From the NCBI GenBank assembly GCA_021848325.1, contig JAJZUU010000001.1, positions 1 to 64,000 on the forward strand: DNA of 64,000 nucleotides, given 5' to 3'. Under the pieces are notes generated by a model. The model was not told the origin of the DNA, did no database searches, and worked only from the letters and a program-made list of their open reading frames with translations. Numbering within the stretch: position 1 is the first letter of the stretch; every line of letters begins with the position of its first letter. Shown here piece after piece: positions 25,230-34,290 of the stretch. The DNA is from Pseudomonadota bacterium (GTDB lineage: Bacteria; Pseudomonadota; Gammaproteobacteria; Burkholderiales; JAJZUU01). Made by a program: the position numbers and the translations under genes.

Positions 25230-25389
25230 GAGCCTGTCGGACTTAAAGGAAATCGGCTGCAAATCCACCTGACCGGTCCATATTTCGCCGCTTTTTTGGT
25301 CAATAGAACGACTATTGACCTGCAAAATCGACAAAATCTGTCCTCGGCCAGCCGAATTTTCGCTTCGATTCTTCAAGTCCGACAGGCTC
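25230..25389 (-). mobile_element. MITE-like element copy 3 (160-bp short form, inverted), flanked by CTAG
   Basis: Reverse complement of copies 2, 5 and 6. Confidence 0.92.
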
Positions 25390-25653
25390 CTAGCCGGATC
25401 ACCCCGTGGCGCAATTCGGCTCCGGTCGATCGGACTCCTGAGTGTCGATGACGGTTCGATGCTGAAAGCGGTCATCGAGTTCCGGATGCCTGGTCCGCGC
25501 CTCCCGGCAAGGCAAGTTCCCGGCGTTTCAAATCCCGCGCTTTGCGCCTATGGTGGACCACCCTCGACAGGAGCATAATCAACCTGCGGGCCGGCTTCGG
25601 AAATTCGGACAGGGCGATGTGGCTCCACAACGAGGACGAACATCAGGAGGAAA

Positions 25654-27582
25654 TTGCCCATGGCCCGGGCGCCAGCCGCAAATGACCAAGCGCCGGCGGC
25701 TCCGCTTACCCTGCTCAGGAGTCCGTCGTGGGCGGGTTACGCCGCCCTGGTTGCAGGCCTGGCGGGTGTCGGCTGGGGTGTAGCGACCTTTCCCGTCCAA
25801 CCCGCCCTCCTCGGCCTGCTTTTAGCCGGGTACGCGGCCTTGATCTGGTACCGGCCGCAGTTTCTGCTCATCGTTATTCCTGCCGCCCTGGCGCTTTTCG
25901 ACCTCGCCCCCTGGAGCGGACGCTTCTATTTCGACGAATTCGATTTTCTTCTCTTGACCGGCATCGCCATCGGTTATGTCCGATTGCCCCCCGCGCCACG
26001 CCATTCGAAACGCGACCTGCTGTTCCTCTCCCTCTCGGCCTTGCTGGGTCTTTCCTACGCAATCGGCACCGTCCGCGGCTTGCTGCCCTGGCAGATGCCG
26101 GAGGCCAACGCGTTCACCAACTATTACAGCCCTTATAATGCGCTGCGCATCGCCAAGGGCGCATTGTGGGCGTTCCTTCTATCCGGCCTGCTCGGGCGCT
26201 TGGCGTCCGCCGGACAGGACGTTCGCAGACTCTTCGCCCGGGGCATGATTGTCGGGTTGGCCGGCACGGTGGCTGTAATCGTCTGGGAGCGTTTCGTATT
26301 CCCGGGGTTGTTCAATTTCGCCGACGTTTACCGGGTGACCGGGCCTTTCTCCCAGATGCACACGGGCGGGGCCGACATCGAGACTTACCTGACGCTATCG
26401 GCGCCATTCCTGGTGGTGCTGCTGTTTGAAAGACGGAACCGGGTAACGCGGCTGGGGGGCACAGCGTTGCTGATCGGCGCCACCTATGGGGTGATGGTCA
26501 CCTTCTCGCGCATTGGCTACGCCGCCTACGGTGTCGCTCTGGCGCTCGCCCTGCTGGCGGCAATGGCAAAATCGGATACCCGGGTGCGAACCGGGCCTTT
26601 CAAGCGCGGCATGGCGGCCTTCGCGCTTGCGGCGCTGGCGCTCGCCGTGGCAGTGCCGGTTCTCAAAGGCCCATTCGCACAGGAACGCCTGTCCCGCGCG
26701 GGGACCGATCTGGCGATACGTTTGGCCCATTGGGCCGACGCCTTGCGGATGCGCGATCCGGACTGGCCGACGGCGCTATTCGGAACGGGGCTTGGCCGTT
26801 ACCCGGAAACCCATTATTGGCGCAGCGAAGAAAGCAGAGCCGCCACCTACCGCCTGGACTCCGAAGCCGGCAACACCTTCCTGCGGCTAGGATCGGGCAG
26901 TCCGCTCTACATGGAGCAGTTCGTCGCGATAAAACCGCGGCATGATTATTCGCTCAGCCTGAACGTCCGCAGCGAACAGCCTAACGCCCAAGTCACCGTA
27001 TCGATCTGCGAAAAGTGGCTGCTCACCTCGGCGCGCTGCATCTTCAAACCGATCGATGTCACGGGAAACGGACGTTGGCAGTCGATCCGGACCCGCGTTC
27101 AATCCGGTGACGTGGGAAGCGGCCCCTGGTATGCCTCCCGCCCCGTCAAGCTGTCGATCTACGATTCCGGTGCCCATGCCGCGATAGATGTGGACAACGT
27201 GCACCTGCAAGCGACGGACGGGGCCGAGCTGCTGGCCAACGGAGACTTTTCGCGGGGGCTGGACCGGTGGTTCTTCACCATCGACAACGACAGGCCATGG
27301 CATATCTGGAGCCTGCCCATCCAAGTCCTGTTCGACCAGGGTTGGCTGGGGGTGGCCGCCCTGACCCTTTTCGTCGCGGCCGGCTTGTGGCGCGCCGGCC
27401 GCGACGCCTGGCGCGGTGACGCGATGGCCGGCGCGATGCTGGCGTCCAGCGCCGGCTTCCTCGTGATCGGAACCCTCGACAGCCTGGTGGACAGTCCTCG
27501 CCTGTTGCTGCTGTTTTTGCTGATTATCTGGTTTTGCGGGCGGGCCGGCAGAGGAGAACGGCCCGGCCCAAGGAATACCTGA
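25654..27582 (+). CDS. O-antigen ligase/polymerase-like membrane protein with inserted soluble domain
   Basis: Multiple hydrophobic segments, VTFSRIGYAAYG motif region; ~170-aa soluble insertion before the last TM segments. Confidence 0.72.
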   Translation: MPMARAPAANDQAPAAPLTLLRSPSWAGYAALVAGLAGVGWGVATFPVQPALLGLLLAGYAALIWYRPQFLLIVIPAALALFDLAPWSGRFYFDEFDFLLLTGIAIGYVRLPPAPRHSKRDLLFLSLSALLGLSYAIGTVRGLLPWQMPEANAFTNYYSPYNALRIAKGALWAFLLSGLLGRLASAGQDVRRLFARGMIVGLAGTVAVIVWERFVFPGLFNFADVYRVTGPFSQMHTGGADIETYLTLSAPFLVVLLFERRNRVTRLGGTALLIGATYGVMVTFSRIGYAAYGVALALALLAAMAKSDTRVRTGPFKRGMAAFALAALALAVAVPVLKGPFAQERLSRAGTDLAIRLAHWADALRMRDPDWPTALFGTGLGRYPETHYWRSEESRAATYRLDSEAGNTFLRLGSGSPLYMEQFVAIKPRHDYSLSLNVRSEQPNAQVTVSICEKWLLTSARCIFKPIDVTGNGRWQSIRTRVQSGDVGSGPWYASRPVKLSIYDSGAHAAIDVDNVHLQATDGAELLANGDFSRGLDRWFFTIDNDRPWHIWSLPIQVLFDQGWLGVAALTLFVAAGLWRAGRDAWRGDAMAGAMLASSAGFLVIGTLDSLVDSPRLLLLFLLIIWFCGRAGRGERPGPRNT

Positions 27583-27707
27583 CAAGACAAACGCCATGCG
27601 AGAGACTGCGGGTAGATTCGTGAGCCGGCGACAATCGCACTGACAAAGCGCCGCCACCGCCGCCTAGGCCGAAAATCCCGCTTTCGGCTTCAATATTGAG
27701 GCATACA

Positions 27708-28112
27708 TCAGGGACAACTCTGGCCGCTTGTGAAGGTGGCGCCACCTACGGTCTCGGAACCCCCTGTACAGAAGCTATACGGCCCCCCTGCCGGGCCATG
27801 GACGCTGTATGTATAGCTCGGGCCGCCCGTATAGGAGTACGTAACAGTGTTCGAGGAGGTATCGATACTCCAGGTTCCGACCTGCTTCGTTGGATCGACC
27901 GGATCGTTGGGACCCTTCTTGTAGTCCCAAAGGGTGCCGTCGCTCCGATGCTGTTCCTGCCACTTTTCGGTGCCCCGTGTGGCACAGACCGTTTGGCCCG
28001 AAATCAGTGTTGTAAGGTCGCTGCCCGTAACCGGGGGGTCTGAACAGGCAGCCATCACCTCTCCTGAAATCCCCGCGAGCAAAACGATGCTTATAACCAC
28101 CAGATGTTTCAT
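27708..28112 (-). CDS. Small secreted hypothetical protein
   Basis: MKHLVVISIVLLAGISGEVMAACSDPPVTG: signal peptide, 134 aa. Confidence 0.6.
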   Translation of the reverse strand: MKHLVVISIVLLAGISGEVMAACSDPPVTGSDLTTLISGQTVCATRGTEKWQEQHRSDGTLWDYKKGPNDPVDPTKQVGTWSIDTSSNTVTYSYTGGPSYTYSVHGPAGGPYSFCTGGSETVGGATFTSGQSCP

Positions 28113-28342
28113 GACCGCCCCTCCTTTCGAGTGAATAATGCCGATGTCAATTCGTTGCCTGGAACAAGCCTCATTGACATGGCAAATCGCTTAATGATCA
28201 AACTGTAGCAACTTTCGCACCACCTGCAAGTTTTCTTTTCCCATCCATGTGTTATTTCAAGCTTACGGTTGACCGGAGTTGCAACTGTAAATCTTCTCGA
28301 CAAATCCCGAGCCTCTTTTCGATATGGCGAATACGGGGGACG

Positions 28343-30301
28343 CTACCCTTTGTGCGGAGAGGCGCTCACGGCTGCCCCCCCCGGCCCCGGCAGGACCAGC
28401 GTTACCCGGGTGCCCGCCCCGGGCGCGGAGGCGATATCCAGCTCGGCACCGATGCGGTGCGCCCGCTCCCGCATGATCTTGATGCCGACGTGGCCCTCCC
28501 CGCCGGCGCCGCCATAGCGTCCGGGATCGAAGCCCTTGCCGTCGTCCTGCACCGTGATGCGGCACTCCGCGTTGCGCCGCAGTTCCACTTCCACCCGGGT
28601 CGCCGCCGCATGCTTGCGCACATTGGACAAGGCCTCCTGGATGATGTGCAGTACCTGGATCACGTATTCCGGCGCCAACGGCGCGCCGCCGCTGGCGGCA
28701 AACGAGGTCTTGATGCCGGTTTGCCCCTCGAATTTCTCCAGGGCGCTGCGAATGGCGCTTTCCAGGTCGGCATGGTCGACCCGGGTCCTGAAGTGCACCA
28801 GCAGTTCGCGCACGTCGTCGTAGCTTTCCTGCACCCCTTCCCCGATCTGGCCCAGCACCTCCAGGGCCTCCCCGGTATCGCCCCGGGTCAGCGAATCATG
28901 CAGCAGTTGCACCTGGATGTTGAGGAAGGCCAGGGACTGGGCGATGCTGTCGTGCAACTCCTGGGCCAGCAGGTTGCGCTCCTCGGACACCGCCATCTCT
29001 TTCTCCCGGGACACCAGCCGCAGGTTCTCGATAGCCACCCCGAGGTGGCGCGCCACCGTTTCCAGCAGGCGGATTTCGGCGTCGGTCAACACCCGGCGAT
29101 GATCGAAGAACAGGTTGAAGATACCCAGGACCTGCTTCTTCGCCCGGATCGGCACCACCGCCACCCCTTCGAACCCCTCGTCCCTGCAACCATAGAGCAG
29201 GGGCTGCCGGGAAGGCTTGGAGAGGTCCCAACTGACCGGCTCGCCGTCTTGCGCCGCCTTCCCGCAGAGACACTCCCCTACGGCCAGGCACGCCTCTTCC
29301 TGCAGGAATCGCTCCGACACCCCTTCGTGGACCACGATGGGCAGTTGCTGCGAGGCCGGATTCACCAGCCTCACCACGCCCCCCCGGGCCCCCAGCAGTT
29401 GCGACATTTTCGACAGCACGCCATGACACATTTCCTCCAGGATCGCCGGCTCGTTGAGGAAGGCGGCGACTTCGTACAGCATCTGCAGGTCCTGGTTTTT
29501 TTCCTCCAGGCTGCGGGTCTTCTCCTCCACCCGTTGCTCCAGGGTGGCATAGAGGCTCTCCAGATGGTCCGCCATCCGGTTGAAGCCCGCCGCCAGCACC
29601 CCGAACTCGTCGCGGCTTTCCACCGGCAGGCGTACCCCGAAATCCTCTGCGGCCATGCTGCGCATGCCGTGCTGCAGCTTGTTTACCGGACGCACCACCA
29701 GCAGGAAGAACCAATAAATGAGAAAGGCCGTTCCGAACAGGGCCAGGCCCACCAGCCCCACCTGGAAGGAGCGCAGCAAGGCGGTGTAGTGGGTATTGCT
29801 GCGCTCCACCAGCAGCACCAGGTGGTTGATCCTGGACACGAACTCCACCAGCATCGGCTGGTACTCGGCCATCAGGGCCTTTTTGTGCCCCACGTCCCGG
29901 GTTTCCATGATCTTCAGGACCAGCGGCTTGATGCGGTGCCGCCAGCGATGCTGGAGCTCCCTCACCAGCGCCTGAACCGTGGGGTCTTTCGGCAGCGACA
30001 GCGGGCGCGCCGGGTCCCCCCGCTCCAGGCGCAGCAGCGTTTCCTCGAAATCGTCGATTTCCTGCCGGATTTGCCGGGGAAGGGTGGGGTCCCGGGGATC
30101 GGCCTGGAGGGATTGGGACAAGAGGTAGGCCAGCCGGTAGGAGTGCATGCGCTCGCTGCCGGCATCGTTGATGGCGGCGGCGCCGCCTTCGAAGCGCCAG
30201 GATACCAGCAGCGTCAGGCCGATGACCGTAACGGCGGCCAGGAAAAAGACCACCAGGATGCCGGCGATCTTGGCGCTAAGGGTGCGGAACAAGGCGGTCA
30301 T
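28343..30301 (-). CDS. NarX-type sensor histidine kinase (periplasmic domain, HAMP, GAF, HisKA_3/HATPase)
   Basis: NDAGSERMHSYRLAYLL (NarX P-box-like), HAMP, GAF-like region, NLLAQELHDSIAQSLAFLNIQVQLL, VQDDGKGFDPG, GHVGIKIMRERA. Confidence 0.9.
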   Translation of the reverse strand: MTALFRTLSAKIAGILVVFFLAAVTVIGLTLLVSWRFEGGAAAINDAGSERMHSYRLAYLLSQSLQADPRDPTLPRQIRQEIDDFEETLLRLERGDPARPLSLPKDPTVQALVRELQHRWRHRIKPLVLKIMETRDVGHKKALMAEYQPMLVEFVSRINHLVLLVERSNTHYTALLRSFQVGLVGLALFGTAFLIYWFFLLVVRPVNKLQHGMRSMAAEDFGVRLPVESRDEFGVLAAGFNRMADHLESLYATLEQRVEEKTRSLEEKNQDLQMLYEVAAFLNEPAILEEMCHGVLSKMSQLLGARGGVVRLVNPASQQLPIVVHEGVSERFLQEEACLAVGECLCGKAAQDGEPVSWDLSKPSRQPLLYGCRDEGFEGVAVVPIRAKKQVLGIFNLFFDHRRVLTDAEIRLLETVARHLGVAIENLRLVSREKEMAVSEERNLLAQELHDSIAQSLAFLNIQVQLLHDSLTRGDTGEALEVLGQIGEGVQESYDDVRELLVHFRTRVDHADLESAIRSALEKFEGQTGIKTSFAASGGAPLAPEYVIQVLHIIQEALSNVRKHAAATRVEVELRRNAECRITVQDDGKGFDPGRYGGAGGEGHVGIKIMRERAHRIGAELDIASAPGAGTRVTLVLPGPGGAAVSASPHKG

Positions 30302-30441
30302 GTCTCGGGAGCAGGGAGATTTTCCACCCTATTGTTTGATCGAGGGGCGCGCGAACATAGCGAAACTTATGGGTTGTCGTCCCAGTCCAAGCCTTGCGTG
30401 ACCTGCCCCGCAAGCCGCGGTTCGCCGGCTTGCGGCCGGGC

Positions 30442-31068
30442 TCACCAGTACGCAAGCAAGTGCCCGTTTTCCACCTTGTGTTTGAACCGCTTGAGGGGAT
30501 GGGAGCCTTTGTCGATGCATTCGCCGGTCCTGATGTCGAACGCCCAGTGGTGCTTGGGGCAGGTGAGCGTTTCACCCGCAAGGGCGAGTTCCGGAATCTT
30601 GCTCACCTGGTGCGGGCAGCGGCTATCATAGACGTTGAGCGACTCATGGGTGCGATAGATGAACAGGTTGCGCCCGTCACACTCCGCATAGGCGACCTCG
30701 CCGAAGGCCACGTCATCGATCGCCATCAGGTCATGCCAGCGCGGCTGGCTGTCCAGCAGGTGGGGGTGAAATTCCGGGATATCCATCTCCAGAATGATGT
30801 CGATCGCCCACACGATCTTCGCCAGCCCCAGGGCGGGGAACGCCATGAGCAGGGCGTCCAGGACCTCGTTGGGCGAGCACCCGTCGCGCAGCGCGCGGGA
30901 CAGGTACTGGCGAAATCCGCCCTCGGTCTGGGCATGCACCTTGGTGATGACGGAAATCAGATCGCGCGTCTTGGGGTCCAGATGCTTCCCCGATTCCTTG
31001 AGGAATTTGAAGTACGGTTTGATCGCGTCCGGGCGTGCGGCCAGCAAATAATTCAATGCATCGCTCAC
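30442..31068 (-). CDS. Fusion of an AhpD/carboxymuconolactone-decarboxylase-like domain and a Rieske [2Fe-2S] domain (GTG start)
   Basis: VSDALNYLLAARPDAIKPYFKFLKESGKHLDPKTRDLISVITKVHAQTEGGFRQYLSRALRDGCSPNEVLDALL then CPHQVSKIPELALAGETLTCPKHHWAFDIRTG; AGGAGG ahead of the GTG. Confidence 0.82.
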   Translation of the reverse strand: MSDALNYLLAARPDAIKPYFKFLKESGKHLDPKTRDLISVITKVHAQTEGGFRQYLSRALRDGCSPNEVLDALLMAFPALGLAKIVWAIDIILEMDIPEFHPHLLDSQPRWHDLMAIDDVAFGEVAYAECDGRNLFIYRTHESLNVYDSRCPHQVSKIPELALAGETLTCPKHHWAFDIRTGECIDKGSHPLKRFKHKVENGHLLAYW

Positions 31069-31194
31069 TTGGGTCCTCCTGTAGGCGCAGAATGCGAATA
31101 GGTGCATTGTGGTTAATTCCGCTTCGCGGTGCAATGGTTTCTCGCCGCCCCCTCACCGCCCGGAAACCGGCGGCACGCGAGCGGCCTGCCCTAG

Positions 31195-31393
31195 GAGCCT
31201 GTCGGACTTGAAGAATCGAAGCGAAGCGGGTCAGGCAGGCAAGCCGCGTAGCGGCTGCTCGCAAAATTCGGCTGGCCGAGGACAGATTTTGTCGATTTTG
31301 CAGGTCAATAGTCGTTCTATTGACCAAAAAAGCGGCGAAATATGGACCGGTCAGGTGGATTTGCAGCCGATTTCCTTTAAGTCCGACAGGCTC
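31195..31393 (+). mobile_element. MITE-like element copy 4 (199-bp long form), flanked by CTAG
   Basis: Same long form as copy 1, including the 39-nt internal segment. Confidence 0.92.
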
Positions 31394-31478
31394 CTAGTGC
31401 CGAACGGCATCCGCGATTAGAATAACGACGGTAAGCGGTCCCACAACCGGAATAACAAGACAACCAGGGTGCCGAGCC

Positions 31479-32435
31479 ATGAAACCCCCTAAGGAGACGT
31501 TGCAGCAAAGCATCGCCTATCAGCGCGAGGCCCTCATCGCTATGCTGCAGGAACCGCTGAGACGGTTGGCCGAGGCCTGCAGCCGGGTTTGGGGTGATCG
31601 CGCACAGATCGATTCTGCGCTGAGTGAAGCGCTGACGGGGCTGCCCTACTGCAAGTCGGTCTATGCGCTGGGCACCGACGCGGTCCAGATCAGCGATAAC
31701 GTCAGCCGCCAGGGACCGGTGGAAACGGACTTCGGGCGCGACCGCTCGGATCGGCCCTACATGCGCGAGGTGGTGCCCAGCACCGGCTTTCTGCTTTCGG
31801 AGGCCTACATCAGCCTGCGGGCGCGGCGCCCGTCGCTCACCGCCGTCCAGATCGTGCGCGACGCCGCGGGCACGGTGCTGGGGTTTGTCGGCGCGGATTT
31901 CGATCTGCGGGACTTGCCGCTGACGCGCGAGCTCTACGAGGAGCCGAGGTACTGGCGCCAGATCAAGGGCGACCCTTCCATTCGCGGTACGGTCTTTCAC
32001 CAGACCCGGGTGGAAAGCGAGATGGACCGGCATATCGATACGGTGCTGGGTGTGGTGGAGGAATTGATGATCGAGCACGGGGTATTCCACGTGATGCTTC
32101 ATTTCTCCAGCAGCCGCGCCGTCATTTGGGTGATGGCGGACCCCTACCGCTATCGCCTGCTGGACATCGAGGCATTGATCGACCCGGACAGCTGTCTTGC
32201 CTATCCCCGCATGCCCTATCCGGGCGATACCCTGGTGCCCGCGGAGCGGATCCGTTCCGTGCTGGAGGTTATCCGGGAATTGCGTTTCATGGACGAGATG
32301 TTCTACCTGCGTTCCGCCACGCTGAACATCTTCAACGGCATCGTCGGCCTGACCTTCTCCTGCGACGGCTCCCATTACATTCCATACGACGAGTTCCTCG
32401 GAATGGACCATGGATTCTGGGTCGGCGGCGCGTGA
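31479..32435 (+). CDS. PDC/Cache-type sensor domain protein
   Basis: LPYCKSVYALGTDAVQISDNVSRQGPVETDFGRDRSDRPYMREVVPSTGFLLSEAYISLRARRPSLTAVQIVRD. Confidence 0.75.
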   Translation: MKPPKETLQQSIAYQREALIAMLQEPLRRLAEACSRVWGDRAQIDSALSEALTGLPYCKSVYALGTDAVQISDNVSRQGPVETDFGRDRSDRPYMREVVPSTGFLLSEAYISLRARRPSLTAVQIVRDAAGTVLGFVGADFDLRDLPLTRELYEEPRYWRQIKGDPSIRGTVFHQTRVESEMDRHIDTVLGVVEELMIEHGVFHVMLHFSSSRAVIWVMADPYRYRLLDIEALIDPDSCLAYPRMPYPGDTLVPAERIRSVLEVIRELRFMDEMFYLRSATLNIFNGIVGLTFSCDGSHYIPYDEFLGMDHGFWVGGA

Positions 32436-32766
32436 AGCGATGGGCGCGCCGGCCGTGTCGGCGGTTGGCCCTGCCACCACAAGACCGCCGCGTATTGAGT
32501 TTATCGGCGTCTTTAGACTTAAGAATTATCCAAGTCAAACCTGATGGCGAAAGCGGCAACGAAGAACGACGGCCCGTGCCCCACCTTTTGCGCACCAGGC
32601 CGACGGGTCGCCAGGGAGGATTTCGAGAAAGGGGCACCCCGGAAAGCGCGGGCTAGCGCCATTCGGTAGCGTGCCCTTTCCCCGTGCCGTTCTCAGCGGG
32701 ACCTCAACCCATCGGTAGCCCTGCCGTTAATGACAAAGATGGGTCGCGCATTCCCGGGAGACGTCC

Positions 32767-33216
32767 ATGAGCATCAAGGAAGACATCGAGCAAGCCATAC
32801 ACGCCCATGACGCATGGAAGGCGAAATTCAGGGATTTTCTCAGCGGCAAGGCCGCGTTCGACCTCGCGACGATCGGAGATGCCGGGGCGTGCCACCTCGG
32901 TCAGTGGATCGAGCAGGAAGGGTGCCGGCTGCTGTCAAAAAAAGATCGTGACGAGATATGCAAGCGCCACACCGAATTTCATCGTGTCGCCCGCGCAATC
33001 GTGCAGAAAATCAAGCAGAAGGACTTTAACGGCGCACGCCGGGATCTTGCTTGCGAAGGCGTCTTCGATCAGGCAAGCCTTGCCTTGGCCGTAGCCCTGC
33101 GCAAGGCCACCCTGCATGCCTCATCCAGCGCGGCGGGACCGGACACCCCGCCCGAACCGGCGGCCTCGCCCGCGTCACATCCGCCCGAGAGCGCGGTAAC
33201 TGGGCGGCGCCGCTGA
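32767..33216 (+). CDS. CZB (chemoreceptor zinc-binding) domain protein
   Basis: HDAWK...ACHLGQWI...HTEFH matches the HxxxW / CxxGxW / HxxxH zinc motif. Confidence 0.85.
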   Translation: MSIKEDIEQAIHAHDAWKAKFRDFLSGKAAFDLATIGDAGACHLGQWIEQEGCRLLSKKDRDEICKRHTEFHRVARAIVQKIKQKDFNGARRDLACEGVFDQASLALAVALRKATLHASSSAAGPDTPPEPAASPASHPPESAVTGRRR

Positions 33217-33350
33217 AAAGCGGTGCATTGCAGGCGGCTAGCCGATTATAGCCCTTGTGTGGTTGCGACATAATACCGGGGGCGCAAGGAGGGAGCGGCT
33301 ATCCGTGCTATCCTTTCCATGACCCCGGAAAACTGGCCCGAGCCCCGGAC

Positions 33351-34055
33351 ATGGAAATCCACCCCCGTCACCCCTGGAACCTCTCTGCGCAAGCCGCGAT
33401 CGCCATCCAACAGCAGTTGCGCGCCGAGGTGGTGACCCAGGACCAGTTCAATCAAGTTCGCTACGTGGCGGGCGTCGACGTGGGCTTCGACAACGCCCTC
33501 GCCCGTGCCGCCGTCGCAGTGCTGCGCTTCCCCGGCCTGCAACTCGAGGCCTACGCCATCGCCACCGTCCCCACCGCTTTTCCCTATGTGCCCGGCCTGC
33601 TGTCCTTTCGCGAGGTGCCCGCGGTGCTCGCGGCGCTGGGGCAACTCGCCGTCCCGCCCGACCTGCTGCTGTGCGACGGCCAAGGCATCGCCCATCCGCG
33701 GCGCTTCGGCATCGCCAGCCACCTCGGCGTGCTCACCGGCATCCCCGCCGTCGGCGTGGCCAAGAGCCGCCTGGTGGGCCAAGCCGAGGAGCCGGCCGAC
33801 GCCCGCGGCGCCTGGACTCCCCTCACCGACCGGGGCGATACCATCGGCGCGGTGCTGCGCACCCGGGTGGGGGTCAAGCCGCTCTATGTATCGGTCGGCC
33901 ACCGGGTCAGCCTGACCAGCGCCGTGGGCTTCGTCATGGCCTGCGTCACCCGCTACCGGCTGCCGGAGACCACCCGCTGGGCGCACCGCCTCGCCTCCGG
34001 CTCGCCGGCGGAGATCGCCCGGGCCCTCCAGAGGCAGGGTATGGCCCGGGCCTGA
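33351..34055 (+). CDS. nfi: Endonuclease V (deoxyinosine 3'-endonuclease)
   Basis: YVAGVDVGFDN...VPYVPGLLSFRE-type motif (FPYVPGLLSFREVPAVL), DGQGIAHPRRFGIASHLGVL. Confidence 0.95.
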   Translation: MEIHPRHPWNLSAQAAIAIQQQLRAEVVTQDQFNQVRYVAGVDVGFDNALARAAVAVLRFPGLQLEAYAIATVPTAFPYVPGLLSFREVPAVLAALGQLAVPPDLLLCDGQGIAHPRRFGIASHLGVLTGIPAVGVAKSRLVGQAEEPADARGAWTPLTDRGDTIGAVLRTRVGVKPLYVSVGHRVSLTSAVGFVMACVTRYRLPETTRWAHRLASGSPAEIARALQRQGMARA

Positions 34056-34068
34056 CCCATGTCCGACT

Positions 34069-34209
34069 TCAGCCGGGAAGCGGGGTCTTGCTGCCGCTGC
34101 CGTCCAGGCAGACGAAGGTCACCTGGGTGTGGAACACCAGTTCTTCCTTGCCGGTGTCGATGTCGTCGCTGAACACCCGGACGCCGTAGCGCACCGAGGT
34201 GTTGTAGGC
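34069..34209 (-). pseudogene. C-terminal remnant of a 4HBT-type thioesterase-like gene
   Basis: Minus-strand frame NTSVRYGVRVFSDDIDTGKEELVFHTQVTFVCLDGSGSKTPLPG* with no N-terminal half upstream. Confidence 0.5.
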
Positions 34210-34290
34210 AATCGGCGCAAGCCGCACAAGCGGCGGCCCATCGGATCGGTTATGATGGGCGGATCTTCGACCCGAACCGCAGGACGACCC

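Noticed and set aside
28247-30631. 794-aa plus-strand ORF
   Set aside because: Antisense shadow of the NarX-like kinase; compositionally biased and lacking any recognisable domain.
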